From assembly GCF_001750105.1 (NCBI RefSeq), contig NZ_CP014143.1, positions 1,116,001-1,180,000 of the forward strand: 64,000 nt of DNA, given 5' to 3'. The stretch comes from Microbulbifer aggregans. GTDB lineage: Bacteria > Pseudomonadota > Gammaproteobacteria > Pseudomonadales > Cellvibrionaceae. The position numbers and the translations under genes are program-made. This document shows, piece after piece, positions 52,054 to 61,503 of the stretch (position 1 is the first letter of the stretch; every line of letters begins with the position of its first letter). The notes beneath the pieces are model-generated. The model searched no databases. It was not told the origin of the DNA and worked only from the letters and a program-made list of their open reading frames with translations.

Positions 52054-53259
52054 ATGGGTAGTCAGATAATTTTCTTTCCGGTTAAACAACCGGTAAATTC
52101 CTTGCCGCTGCTTTTTACTCTGACGGCGGCATTGGCGATAGCACCGTTCGCCAATGCCCAGCCGATCAACTTGCCAGCCGGTATTGCCTTTACTCCCTCG
52201 ATCGGAGTCGACCTGCGTTACGACGACAATATCGATAGCTCTCCGGTCAATGAGGTAGAGAGTTGGCTGATGGTGGCCACTCCCCGTTTTCTGCTCGAGG
52301 CGGAAACGGGTATATCCACGTACAGCGTCCAGTACAGCCTGTCTCGCGGGGATTATCTGGACGCAGACCGGGATAGCTATACCGACCAGGAATTGCTGGC
52401 CGACGCAAGCTGGGACCTGCATCCACGTCACGGTGTGGAGGTAAACCTGGTCTTCCGGGATATCCAGGAAGAATTCAATGACCGCGTGGCGCCGGATCTG
52501 GAAAGTCTGATCTTCGAGCGCGACCGCTATATCGAAAAGGACTTCAGCGCTACCTACACTTTTGGTGCTGAGGGCGCGCGGGCCGGACTTGAGCTGACAG
52601 CCGGCCACAACGACCGCAACTATATAGACGAAATCCGCGCCCAGGATCGCAGGGGTACCTACGGTTCGGGTCTGTTCAGTTTCAATATCGCTGGTGCGAC
52701 CAACCTGCTGGCGAGGCTAGATGCTCGCGATATCGACTTTCGCCGCTTGCCAGAGCTGCCGGACCTGGACAGTCGAGAGGTGAACTATCTCGTCGGTGCG
52801 GAGCGTGAGACAGCTGTACTTACCCTGAGCCTGCTGGCCGGGCTCGGTACTCGCACTTTCAGTGACCCGACTGTGGAGGACTTCTCCCGTCCACGCTGGG
52901 AATTTTTCGGCGCATGGCGGCCACTGGAAATCACCGAGCTGACGTTCACTGCCGACCGCGTGGCATTGGAGTCGCGTGGTCTGGCTACTTTGATTGATGC
53001 GCGCAGCGCATCGATCGGCTGGACTCATGACTGGACCGAAACCATTTCCACACAGCTATCGTTCCGCTACACCGATGCGGATTTCGAGGGCACGGACCTC
53101 ACCGAAAACATTCGCCGCGGCTTCGGCACAGTCAATTATCAGTTTCTCGAATGGCTGACGTTGCGTGCCGGTGTCAATGCACTGGATCAGAGTGCCACTG
53201 ACCCGGTCTTCGCCTTTGACCGCAATCAGGCATTTATTGGATTTGAGGCTTCCCTGTAG
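52054..53259 (+). CDS. Outer-membrane beta-barrel of polysaccharide loci
   Basis: A 401-residue protein with a signal peptide (cleavage near ANA, residue 36) followed by a beta-barrel pattern of alternating hydrophobic strands with aromatic ends, finishing in ...AFIGFEASL, a typical outer-membrane C-terminus. It fits the EpsL/BBP2-type porin found next to Wza-like genes. No confident ribosome-binding site precedes the ATG. It lies just before a short Wza-like protein that has no transmembrane domain of its own, so it probably supplies the outer-membrane pore. Confidence 0.82.
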   Translation: MGSQIIFFPVKQPVNSLPLLFTLTAALAIAPFANAQPINLPAGIAFTPSIGVDLRYDDNIDSSPVNEVESWLMVATPRFLLEAETGISTYSVQYSLSRGDYLDADRDSYTDQELLADASWDLHPRHGVEVNLVFRDIQEEFNDRVAPDLESLIFERDRYIEKDFSATYTFGAEGARAGLELTAGHNDRNYIDEIRAQDRRGTYGSGLFSFNIAGATNLLARLDARDIDFRRLPELPDLDSREVNYLVGAERETAVLTLSLLAGLGTRTFSDPTVEDFSRPRWEFFGAWRPLEITELTFTADRVALESRGLATLIDARSASIGWTHDWTETISTQLSFRYTDADFEGTDLTENIRRGFGTVNYQFLEWLTLRAGVNALDQSATDPVFAFDRNQAFIGFEASL

Positions 53260-53294
53260 TAGGCCGCGTACTACCTATTGGAGTGTTACCCACC

Positions 53295-53870
53295 ATGAAG
53301 CGATCTGAGTTACAGCTACCTAACCCCCGTTACCTGCTCCTCGCAGCAGCACTGTGCCTGGCGCCATTGCCCTTAATGGCGGAAACGGACAGTAAAGCCC
53401 CGCTGAAAATCGCCAATTACCAGCTGGACTCCGGGGACCGTATCGCCATCCGTGTTTTTGGCGAGGAAGATCTATCCATGGAGATGTATCTCGGTGACAG
53501 CGGCGTAATCAATTACCCCTTTATTGGCGAGATAGACGTCACCGGGCTCAATACCTCGGAGCTGGAAAGAAAGATCGTAGCCGGGTTGCGGGGCGACTAC
53601 CTGATCAATCCCAGTGTGGAAGTCACCATCGTCGAATATCGACCCTTCTTTATCAACGGGGAAGTGACTAGCCCGGGGAGCTATACCTTCCATCCCGGGT
53701 TGACAATCAACAAGGCCGTGGCGATGGCGAGCGGGTTCACCCCTCGCGCCTCGGAACAGAAGATCACGGTCGAACGGGGCCAGGGTGAGAAAAAACGTAC
53801 GTTCAAGGCAGAGCTGGATACGCGACTGCTTCCTGGCGATATCGTGACTGTTGAACAAGGAATTTTCTGA
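53295..53870 (+). CDS. Short polysaccharide export protein (OPX/Wza-like)
   Basis: A 191-residue periplasmic protein of the polysaccharide export family. A signal peptide ends near residue 30 (PLMAE); there is no lipobox cysteine at that site. The PES domain (about 40-115, YQLDSGDRIAIRVFGE) is followed by one SLBB domain (about 118-190, FINGEVTSPGSYTFHPG). Full-length Wza has extra SLBB domains and a C-terminal helix that makes the pore; this short type lacks them. The ATG at 53295 is used instead of GTG 53283. The Wzc gene starts 10 bp after its stop. Confidence 0.88.
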   Translation: MKRSELQLPNPRYLLLAAALCLAPLPLMAETDSKAPLKIANYQLDSGDRIAIRVFGEEDLSMEMYLGDSGVINYPFIGEIDVTGLNTSELERKIVAGLRGDYLINPSVEVTIVEYRPFFINGEVTSPGSYTFHPGLTINKAVAMASGFTPRASEQKITVERGQGEKKRTFKAELDTRLLPGDIVTVEQGIF

Positions 53871-53880
53871 GGGCGCAAGG

Positions 53881-56145
53881 ATGAACAAGAAAAACCCATT
53901 CGAAGGTGAAGATCTGATGGACGAGGGTGGGCTGGATCTGCGCCGCTACTGGCAGGCGATATTGTCCCGCAAGTGGATGATCCTGGGCCTCACTGCGACG
54001 ATTACTGTCGTTGCGATGCTGGTCGTTGCCGGCATGCCCTCCCGCTACCAGGCCACTGCCACGCTGATGTTTGAGCTGGACCAGGGAAACCTGGTCTCGG
54101 TGGAGGAGCTCTACGATACGGGCACTCAACGTCGGGAGTACATTCTTACCCAGACGGAAATGCTTCAGTCGAGAGATCTTGCGGAGCGGGTGATCCGCAA
54201 GCTCGATCTGTTGAACAACGAAGAATTTGATCCGAGCCTGCGGGAAGTGAGTTCCGGCATTTGGGGCTGGTTACCCTTCGTTGGTAAAAACCAAAGCGTC
54301 GATAGTGTCGAGCGCTCCCGCATAGAGCAGGTCACCAGTGCCTTCCTCAAGCGCCTGAGTGTGGCACCCAAGCGGAGCACACATCTGGTGGATATCAGTT
54401 TCACTGCCCGCTCCCCAGAGCTGGCTGCGGATATTGCCAACGCTGTCGGCGCCGAGTATATCGCCAGCCAGTCAGAGGCCCGTGCTCAGTTCACCAACCG
54501 CGCCAGTTCCTGGCTGAATGAGCGCTTAGACACGCTGCGGGTGAAGCTGGAGCAATCCGAGGCCGAGTTGCTGGCCTTCCGTGAACAGGAAGACCTGGTG
54601 GATATCAGTGGTGTACTCAGTCTCGCTGAACAAGATCTCAATGAGGCCACCACTCAGTTGCAGGAAATGCGCCGTGAATTGCGCCAGGTGGGAAGCATTC
54701 ACGAGCAGGTGGAAGCCCTAGAGGGCAATGAGCTGGCACTGGCCAACCTGCCTGACGTACTGAACAACCCAATGATCCAGGAGATCAAGCGCAACGAGGC
54801 ACAGGCCAGTCGTAATGTGGCCGAGGTATCGCGCCGTTACGGACCCAAGCACCCGATCATGATCGCGGCGAATAATGAGCTGACCATGGTTCGTGACCAG
54901 CTGCGCAGCGAAGTGCGCAACCTCGCCGATGCGATCGACAGCCGCTATCAGACGGCCCAGGCCCGTGTGCGTGCCCAGGAGCAGGAGGTCGCTCGGGCGA
55001 AAGAAAACTATCAGCAGGTATCCCGTAAAGCGGTACGTCATGGAGAGCTTCAGCAGCAGGCCGAAATTAATCGCCAGCTCTTCAATACCTTCCTGACCCG
55101 GGTGAACGAAACTCGCGAGGCCTCTGGCTTCGATATGGCGCCGGCCCGGCTAGCGGATCCCGCCGTGGCACCGAACGAGCCATCCGAGCCCAACAAGCGG
55201 GTGATCGTGTCTGCAGTGCTGGCACTGGCGCTGATGCTGTCCGTTGGTCTCGCTTTTGTACTGGATTTCCTGCGCGTTGGTGTGCGCAACCCGGAAGATG
55301 TCGAGGTCTATTTGCACCAGCGGCTGATGGGTCTGCTGCCTGATGTACAGAAAGTCAGTGGCCAGCGTCTTGATCTGCGTGCCTTCTTCGATCCGGATCA
55401 GTACACCTTCGCCGAATCCGTGCGCACCCTGCGCACCGGTATTGTACTGTCGCAATTCGGGGGCAAAGAAGGCAAGGACTCCAAAGGACAGGTACTCGCA
55501 GTGACCTCGTCGGTACCAGGCGAGGGCAAGACAACGGTTGCGGAGAATTTGGCCTTCGCGCTCGGTCAGGTGGAAAAAGTCCTTCTGGTCGATGCCGACC
55601 TGCGCAAACCAGTGGTGGGAATCGACTTCGGTGTCGATCGGGAGCAACCCGGCCTCACGGATATGATCGAGGGCACCGCTGCCATCGACGACTGCATTCA
55701 TCGGGACGAGAACGGCGGTATCGATATCATCCCCGCCGGCCGCCTGTGTGATGACCCACAGAAGCTACTGGTCTCACCGCGGTTCGACGAGATGATCAAG
55801 GTCCTCGCCCGCAGCTACGATCGCGTCATTATCGATACGCCGCCGGTGCAGGCGGTGAGCGACGCGCTCATCATCGCCCGCTCCGCCAGTTCGGTACTGT
55901 TCGTGGTCAAGCACGATGACGTCAACAAGCGGGTTGTGATCAAGGGCCTGTCGCGTCTGGAGCAGACCGGTGCGCCGGTGGCCGGTGTGGTATTGAACCA
56001 CGTGGATACCAGCAAGAATGCCGCCTACGCGGAGGAGTACTACGGCTACGACTATGGCCGCCAGCCCGGTGGCAAGAGCGAAGCCCGCCGGGCGCCCAGC
56101 GTAGAACTGGAACAGGTCGTGGAGTCCAGCGAGGAGAAAACCTAG
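53881..56145 (+). CDS. Wzc-like polysaccharide co-polymerase and tyrosine kinase
   Basis: A 754-residue BY-kinase. N-terminal Wzz domain with helix near 35-55, a long periplasmic coiled coil (about 195-410), a second helix near 440-462 and a cytosolic kinase domain: Walker A SSVPGEGKTT near 548, Walker A' LLVDADLRKP near 572 and Walker B RVIIDTPP near 655. The tyrosine cluster is YAEEYYGYDYG (about 717-727). The start is ATG 53881 with GAGG eight bases upstream. It controls chain length and couples synthesis to export; phosphorylation is reversed by the downstream PHP protein. Confidence 0.93.
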   Translation: MNKKNPFEGEDLMDEGGLDLRRYWQAILSRKWMILGLTATITVVAMLVVAGMPSRYQATATLMFELDQGNLVSVEELYDTGTQRREYILTQTEMLQSRDLAERVIRKLDLLNNEEFDPSLREVSSGIWGWLPFVGKNQSVDSVERSRIEQVTSAFLKRLSVAPKRSTHLVDISFTARSPELAADIANAVGAEYIASQSEARAQFTNRASSWLNERLDTLRVKLEQSEAELLAFREQEDLVDISGVLSLAEQDLNEATTQLQEMRRELRQVGSIHEQVEALEGNELALANLPDVLNNPMIQEIKRNEAQASRNVAEVSRRYGPKHPIMIAANNELTMVRDQLRSEVRNLADAIDSRYQTAQARVRAQEQEVARAKENYQQVSRKAVRHGELQQQAEINRQLFNTFLTRVNETREASGFDMAPARLADPAVAPNEPSEPNKRVIVSAVLALALMLSVGLAFVLDFLRVGVRNPEDVEVYLHQRLMGLLPDVQKVSGQRLDLRAFFDPDQYTFAESVRTLRTGIVLSQFGGKEGKDSKGQVLAVTSSVPGEGKTTVAENLAFALGQVEKVLLVDADLRKPVVGIDFGVDREQPGLTDMIEGTAAIDDCIHRDENGGIDIIPAGRLCDDPQKLLVSPRFDEMIKVLARSYDRVIIDTPPVQAVSDALIIARSASSVLFVVKHDDVNKRVVIKGLSRLEQTGAPVAGVVLNHVDTSKNAAYAEEYYGYDYGRQPGGKSEARRAPSVELEQVVESSEEKT

Positions 56146-56147
56146 GC

Positions 56148-56909
56148 GTGTTCGACCTGCACTGCCATCTACTGCCCGATGTCGATGATGGTGCCGATAC
56201 CGAGGCGACGGCGCTGGCGCTCGCGCGTGCCGCCGTCGCCGACGGTATTACCCACGCAGTGCTTACACCCCATATACACCCGGGCCGCTACGAAAATTCC
56301 CTGGCCAGCCTTGCCCCCGCATTTGATCAATTCAGAGCTTCGCTGGAGCGTGAGTTCAGCGATCAAGAACAATCTCTTAAGATCGCTCTCGGCGCCGAGG
56401 TTCGCCTCACCGACGAGTTGCCGGCACTGCTGGAGCAAGGGGCGATCCCCTTTATCGGTGAGTGGCAGGGAGACCGGGTCATCTTGCTGGAGCTACCTCA
56501 CAGCCATGTGCCGCCGGGTACGGATCAGCTGGTCCAGTGGCTTGGTAAACAGGGCATTCGCCCCCTCATCGCCCATCCCGAACGTAATCGTGATGTGCTG
56601 CGCAACCTCGCGCGGCTGGGGCCGTTGGTGCAGGCGGGCTGCCTGTTCCAGGTGACCGCGGGTGCGGTGGCAGGGGATTTTGGCCCGGGGGCCGAAACCC
56701 GCGCGCGTCAAATGCTTGAGAAGGATCTGGTCACTGTACTGGCCACCGACGCCCATCATATGGAGCGCCGGCCGCCGGTGATGTCCCGCGGTCGCGATGC
56801 CGCTGCGGCGATCGTTGGCGAGGGACGGGCCTGGGAGCTGGTAGTGGATAACCCGCGGAGTCTGAGCGCTCCCAATTTTATCGAGCGCGCTGTCGACAAC
56901 CCGGCCTGA
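56148..56909 (+). CDS. PHP-type protein-tyrosine phosphatase (CpsB/YwqE-like)
   Basis: A 253-residue metal-dependent phosphatase of the PHP family. MFDLHCHLLPDVDDGA at the N-terminus carries the first metal ligands (His5, His7), TPHIHPGRY near residue 40, ELPHSHVPP near 117, LIAHPERNRD near 141 and VLATDAHH near 197 complete the site. It starts at GTG 56148, 2 bp after the wzc stop. CpsB-type enzymes dephosphorylate Wzc-like kinases; here it takes the place of the low-molecular-weight Wzb found in enteric loci. Confidence 0.92.
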   Translation: MFDLHCHLLPDVDDGADTEATALALARAAVADGITHAVLTPHIHPGRYENSLASLAPAFDQFRASLEREFSDQEQSLKIALGAEVRLTDELPALLEQGAIPFIGEWQGDRVILLELPHSHVPPGTDQLVQWLGKQGIRPLIAHPERNRDVLRNLARLGPLVQAGCLFQVTAGAVAGDFGPGAETRARQMLEKDLVTVLATDAHHMERRPPVMSRGRDAAAAIVGEGRAWELVVDNPRSLSAPNFIERAVDNPA

Positions 56910-56915
56910 AGCCGA

Positions 56916-58301
56916 TCAGCGGCCGCTCAACTTTTCGTTTCCCGCCGCCGGCAGCAACTCGGCGAAATTCTCTCCCACTGGATAACTCCCCGATGACCAA
57001 CCCAGCCGCACGATGACGGTGTTGGTGGAAGGGGAAATCATCACGACCTGCTTGCGGTTGCCCTGCATAAAGTAAGTGTCCGCCGGCAGTTCCGGATAGC
57101 GCAGCGCGTCGCTGCCACTGTTCAGCCAGAACTGGTAACCGTAACGGGGCTCGTTATCGCTCGCGTTGGGCGTGGCGGCGCGCTGTACCCACTCTTCGGT
57201 CAGCAGCCGCTGGCCATTCAGCTCACCACGGTTCAGCATCAGCTGGCCCAGGCGCGCCCAGTCACGCGCGGAGGCATAGATGTAGGAGCTGCCCACAAAT
57301 ACACCGCTCGGGTCCACCTCGAAGACGGTATGTGCCATGCCCAGTGGCTGCAGCAATTCCCGCTGGAAGAAATCGACACTGGCCTGCACGTCACCGCCAA
57401 GCTGTTCATGCAGCCAGCGGGCAATCAGGTTGGTGGTGCCGGAGGAGTAAGAGAAGTGGCTGCCCGGGGTGTGCGCCGCCGGGCTGACCAGCGCGACGTC
57501 AGAGGCGCTGTGCGCGCTGAACAGCATATGCGTGGCATCGCTGCCGGGTGCATAGGTCTCGTCGAAGGCGAGGCCCGAAGACATCTGCAACAGTTGCTCC
57601 AGGGTGATGTCCCGGCGGGCGTCCTCCCGCCACTCGGGGAACAGCGTCGTCGACGTACGGTCACCCTGGCCGAGGGCCTCCAGTCGCCCCTGCATCATCG
57701 CGGTCAGGCTCTTGCCCATGGACCAGCCCAGCAGCGGCGTCTGCGGGTGAATACCCTCGGCATAGGCTTCGGCCTCCAGTGCCCCGTCCTGCACGACCAG
57801 CAGGGCGCGGGTCTCGAGTCCGGCGGCATTGTCCCTGGCCAGCATGGCACCCAGCTGTTGTTGCAGGTCAGGGTCAATGGCGGGAGTACCGGTGCCTTTC
57901 GGCCAGGGCGCGTCAGAGGTTTTGATTGTCTCCATGGTCACCCCGTCCAGGGGCGCGGTGTCGCCGATTTCCAGCGCGCAGCCGAGACCCTCGCGATAGC
58001 GGGCACTCACTTCACCGAGCCCCACCAGGTCCGCCGTCACCCGGCGCGCGTCGTCGTCATACTGCAGGTCCAGCAGGCGGTTCGCCGGAGAGTAGGAGGC
58101 CAGGTCCTCGACGATCAGGTTCGGTGCAAATCCGGACACATAGCGCCCGGAACACGCCAGTTTGGCCCCCATGCCGGTCGCCACCCGCACGGCACTGCCG
58201 AGCTGGGTGACGGAGAAGCCCAGCAGGGAGGGCGCCATCAGTGTTACCGCCAGCGCCAGGGCAGCAACCGTGCCGAGTAGGATCTTGATTGTGGTTTTCA
58301 T
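56916..58301 (-). CDS. Serine hydrolase of the beta-lactamase/NylB fold
   Basis: A 461-residue protein with an N-terminal signal or membrane anchor (residues 7-30) and a beta-lactamase-like domain (about 165-440). The nucleophile motif is SMGKS (SxxK) near 196, the Tyr motif is YSSGT near 290, and a YGYQFWL stretch lies near 400. It is longer than AmpC and resembles NylB-type or esterase EstB-like hydrolases, so a non-beta-lactam ester or amide substrate is likely. It converges with the PHP phosphatase gene. Confidence 0.87.
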   Translation of the reverse strand: MKTTIKILLGTVAALALAVTLMAPSLLGFSVTQLGSAVRVATGMGAKLACSGRYVSGFAPNLIVEDLASYSPANRLLDLQYDDDARRVTADLVGLGEVSARYREGLGCALEIGDTAPLDGVTMETIKTSDAPWPKGTGTPAIDPDLQQQLGAMLARDNAAGLETRALLVVQDGALEAEAYAEGIHPQTPLLGWSMGKSLTAMMQGRLEALGQGDRTSTTLFPEWREDARRDITLEQLLQMSSGLAFDETYAPGSDATHMLFSAHSASDVALVSPAAHTPGSHFSYSSGTTNLIARWLHEQLGGDVQASVDFFQRELLQPLGMAHTVFEVDPSGVFVGSSYIYASARDWARLGQLMLNRGELNGQRLLTEEWVQRAATPNASDNEPRYGYQFWLNSGSDALRYPELPADTYFMQGNRKQVVMISPSTNTVIVRLGWSSGSYPVGENFAELLPAAGNEKLSGR

Positions 58302-58439
58302 GGTTGAACACTCGTTCTCTGGCCCGCGCTGTTAGGTGGCGGATATTTATTATCCAGTGGATTCTATCGGCTGGCGGGGAACGGCGCTGGTCTCTTTGGG
58401 CCATGCGACGGGCAGGGGCAGCAACGGGGGAGCGGGCGA

Positions 58440-59600
58440 TTAGCTGGCCGGGATTGCGAAAACAGTAATAAAGGCGAGTACGGCCGCCACGAGACTGAAG
58501 AAGAGCTGCTGTCCCCTCGAGTGGCTGACACTAATGGCGACCAGGCATTGCAGCAGGTAATAGAAAGCAAAGGCTCGGGACGCGAGTGCGACGATCTCCA
58601 GGGTATTGGCCATCCAGGCCAGTGCGATCGCGCCTCCACCCACCAGCACGGTACCAAAGCGGAGCTTTAACTGGTGATGGGTCACTTCCTCGAGATTGCC
58701 GGTAGCGGCGAGGGTATCGGCGACTGCGGCGGAGAACTGGCTCAGCGCGGCGGCGATGACCAGCGGTGCTACCAGGAGCCCTGAAGCCGCTGCGGCCAGA
58801 TGAATCAGGCTGTTGTCATTGAAGTGGCCGTTGAGGGTGTGGATCAATGGCAGCGCGGCTGTCACGAAGACCAGGTATACAGCGGTAGAGAGCCATTGAG
58901 ACAGACGCGACGCCTGTACACGCGCTTTGGCAGTGAACTCGTCGCCGAGATAACGGGTTGTTTCGAAGCCCTGCACCACGATCAGGGTCCCGGCGACAAT
59001 CGTCGCTACCTCCCATGGTGTATGTTCGGCGGCCTTGAACAGGGTAATGCCCCGGGAAGATTGCCACGCCTGCAGGTCGTACAAGCCGAAGCCCACGATC
59101 AGCATTACGATAATGACCAGCGTGACGCCGAGCGCCCAGCCCTCCAGCATCGATAGTGCACCGAGCCCCCTGGTGAGGCCTATGGCCATAATCACCACAA
59201 TGACCGCTGTCGTCAGCAGGCTTTCGTTAAAGTCGGTGTCCAGATGGACGCTGCCAAGCACGAAGGCGGAGAGGATGTGCAGGTAGAGGCAGACAGAGAT
59301 CACGTAAGCCATGACCAGCGCCAGGTCGGAACAGCGTTCAAACGCCAGGGTCGATTCCTTTGGCTTCCCGGCTAGCGCTGGTTCCGCCGTGCGGATATTA
59401 AAGCGGATGACCGCTCCAACACAGAAAGCCACGGCGCAGACAATCGCCATCGCAATCGGGGCATATGGGCCTACCGCACCGGCCAGAATCGGCACTATAA
59501 CCAGGAAACCGCTGCCGAAGATGGAGGCCAGCGGCGTCACCGTCGCCCGGAACAGTGCCTCCGGGTCACCGCTGCTGTGAACCGTAGGTCTTCGCTTCAC
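58440..59600 (-). CDS. APC-like amino acid/amine permease
   Basis: A 386-residue inner-membrane protein with about 11 helices, similar in outline to APC-superfamily transporters: the first helix SIFGSGFLVIVPILAG has the glycine-rich unwound pattern, and VVQGFETTRYLGDEF near residue 205 matches the family's loop after helix 6. I choose GTG 59600, because residues encoded further upstream are hydrophilic and the -35/-10 region of the divergent HPPD operon begins at 59724. Substrate unknown; a tyrosine or aromatic amino acid role would suit the neighbour. Confidence 0.78.
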   Translation of the reverse strand: MKRRPTVHSSGDPEALFRATVTPLASIFGSGFLVIVPILAGAVGPYAPIAMAIVCAVAFCVGAVIRFNIRTAEPALAGKPKESTLAFERCSDLALVMAYVISVCLYLHILSAFVLGSVHLDTDFNESLLTTAVIVVIMAIGLTRGLGALSMLEGWALGVTLVIIVMLIVGFGLYDLQAWQSSRGITLFKAAEHTPWEVATIVAGTLIVVQGFETTRYLGDEFTAKARVQASRLSQWLSTAVYLVFVTAALPLIHTLNGHFNDNSLIHLAAAASGLLVAPLVIAAALSQFSAAVADTLAATGNLEEVTHHQLKLRFGTVLVGGGAIALAWMANTLEIVALASRAFAFYYLLQCLVAISVSHSRGQQLFFSLVAAVLAFITVFAIPAS

Positions 59601-59723
59601 TGGTCGATATCCCGAATTGAGGGACTGATTACTTAAGCATTGTCCAATGCCTGAAAGCCCGCAAACTGGGCACTGGCCGTCATCAAATGTGACTGGATGG
59701 TGCAAGATCGTCCGCTGCACCGG

Positions 59724-59770
59724 TTGACATTAGTTGCACGTGTAACTAAGTTCGTTGCACCTGAAACTAA
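59724..59770 (+). promoter_or_regulatory. Promoter with tandem operator-like repeats before hppD
   Basis: TTGACA (59724-59729) is followed 17 bp later by TAAGTT (59747-59752). Two direct copies of a 17-bp word, GTTGCACGTGTAACTAA (59733-59749) and GTTGCACCTGAAACTAA (59754-59770), start 21 bp apart, two helical turns. The first copy is itself a near-palindrome (GTTGCACGTGTAAC). They overlap the spacer, the -10 and the likely start site, which favours a repressor that responds to an aromatic metabolite. Confidence 0.6.
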
Positions 59771-59821
59771 CTGGCTGCCCCAAGCAGGCGGTCTATAGAA
59801 AGAAATACAACGGAGGATCAC

Positions 59822-60922
59822 ATGGCCGATTTGTTTGAGAACCCGATGGGCCTCAACGGCTTTGAATTCGTAGAGTTCACCGCACCGGAGAAGGGCATCC
59901 TGGAACATGTCTTCGACGCCATGGGCTTCACCAAGGTGGCCCGTCACCGCTCCAAGGATGTTGAGCTGTGGCGTCAGGGTGATATCAACTTCATCACCAA
60001 CTACGAGCCCAAGAGCCACGCCGACTACTACGCGCAGGAGCATGGCCCCTCTGCCTGTGGCCTGGCCTTCCGCGTAAAAGATGCCAAGTTCGCCTACGAA
60101 GAGGCGCTGAAGAAGGGCGCGCAGCCGGTAGATGTGCACACCGGCCCGATGGAACTGCGCCTGCCGGCCATCAAGGGTATCGGCGGTGCCACCCTGTACC
60201 TGATCGACCGTTACGAAGACGGTAGCTCCATCTACGACATCGACTTCGAGTGGATCGAGGGCGTTGACCGCCACCCCGAAGGCTGCGGCTTCCACACCCT
60301 GGACCACCTGACCCACAACGTTTATCGCGGCCGCATGGACTACTGGGCCAAGTACTACGAAGACCTGTTCAACTTCCGCGAGATTCGCTATTTCGACATC
60401 AAGGGCGAGTACACCGGCCTGCTGTCCAAGGCCATGACTGCGCCGGATGGCAAGATCCGCATCCCGCTGAACGAAGAGGCAGCCGGTGGCGGCGGCCAGA
60501 TCGAAGAATTCCTGATGAAGTACAACGGCGAGGGTATCCAGCATATCGCCTTTGCCTGTGACGACCTGCTCAAGTGCTGGGATCGTCTGAAAGAGCGCGG
60601 TATGGAGTTCATGACCGCTCCGCCGGAAACCTACTACGAAATGCTGGAAGAGCGTCTGCCGGGCCACGGTGAGCCCACCGGTGAGCTGAAGTCCCGCGGC
60701 ATCCTCCTGGACGGCAACACCGAGGGCGGCCAGCCGCGCCTGCTGCTGCAGATTTTCTCCGCCAACATGCTCGGCCCGGTGTTCTTCGAGTTCATCCAGC
60801 GCAAAGAAGATGAAGGCTTCGGCGAGGGCAACTTCAAGGCGCTGTTCGAGTCCATCGAGCGCGACCAGCTGAAGCGTGGCGTGATCGGTGACAAAGGCAA
60901 AGAAGAGAAGCCGGAGGCCTGA
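59822..60922 (+). CDS. hppD: 4-hydroxyphenylpyruvate dioxygenase
   Basis: A 366-residue non-heme Fe(II) dioxygenase that converts 4-hydroxyphenylpyruvate to homogentisate in tyrosine breakdown. The three iron ligands are in place: His in LDHLTHNVY near residue 162, His in GIQHIAFAC near 241, and Glu in PVFFEFIQR near 322. Two VOC modules are seen, as in the family. Length is normal. The VOC protein gene starts 2 bp after the stop. Homogentisate also gives melanin-like pigments if the next step is missing. Confidence 0.96.
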   Translation: MADLFENPMGLNGFEFVEFTAPEKGILEHVFDAMGFTKVARHRSKDVELWRQGDINFITNYEPKSHADYYAQEHGPSACGLAFRVKDAKFAYEEALKKGAQPVDVHTGPMELRLPAIKGIGGATLYLIDRYEDGSSIYDIDFEWIEGVDRHPEGCGFHTLDHLTHNVYRGRMDYWAKYYEDLFNFREIRYFDIKGEYTGLLSKAMTAPDGKIRIPLNEEAAGGGGQIEEFLMKYNGEGIQHIAFACDDLLKCWDRLKERGMEFMTAPPETYYEMLEERLPGHGEPTGELKSRGILLDGNTEGGQPRLLLQIFSANMLGPVFFEFIQRKEDEGFGEGNFKALFESIERDQLKRGVIGDKGKEEKPEA

Positions 60923-60923
60923 T

Positions 60924-61472
60924 ATGGGCATCAAGCGCATTCATCACGTGGCCTACCGCTGCCGCGATGCCAAGGAGACCGTGGAGTTTTACCGCGATCT
61001 CCTCGGCATGGATTTCCAGCTGGCTATTGCCGAAGACAAGGTGCCCTCCACCGGGGCGCCGGATCCGTACATGCACGTGTTTCTCGATGCGGGGCAGGGC
61101 AATGTGCTGGCCTTTTTCGAGCTGCCCAACTCCCCGGACATGGGCCGCGATGAGAACACGCCGCAGTGGGTGCAGCATATTGCCCTCGAAGTCGAGAGCA
61201 TGGATGAGCTGATGGCCATGAAGCAGAAGCTCGAGGACGCGGGTATTGATGTGCTCGGTCCCACCAACCACACGATCTTCAAGTCCATCTACTTCTTCGA
61301 CCCCAACGGGCATCGTATCGAGCTGGCGGCCAATACCGCCGAGCCCGGTATGCACAAGGAGTTGAAGCGGGTGGCGGAAGACATGCTGGAAGAGTGGTCC
61401 CGCACCAAGAAGGCACCGCGTCATGCTGCCTGGATGCACGGTGAAGAAGAGTTCAAAGCTCTAGACCCCTAA
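60924..61472 (+). CDS. VOC-superfamily protein (glyoxalase/dioxygenase-like)
   Basis: A 182-residue single-domain VOC protein. Potential metal ligands are in RIHHVAYRC near residue 7, WVQHIALEV near 77 and GHRIELAAN near 130, the usual His/Glu positions. It is in the place where homogentisate dioxygenase often lies in tyrosine operons, but its fold is unrelated to HmgA. It may act on an aromatic ring-cleavage product or be a glyoxalase-like detoxification enzyme. The ATG at 60924 is 2 bp after hppD. Confidence 0.82.
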   Translation: MGIKRIHHVAYRCRDAKETVEFYRDLLGMDFQLAIAEDKVPSTGAPDPYMHVFLDAGQGNVLAFFELPNSPDMGRDENTPQWVQHIALEVESMDELMAMKQKLEDAGIDVLGPTNHTIFKSIYFFDPNGHRIELAANTAEPGMHKELKRVAEDMLEEWSRTKKAPRHAAWMHGEEEFKALDP

Positions 61473-61503
61473 ACCCAAAGATTGAAAGCGAGAGGAAGGC
61501 ACA

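Noticed and set aside
59633..60940. A 435-codon leftward open frame opposite hppD
   Set aside because: Antisense shadow; hppD has all three iron ligands in the other strand.
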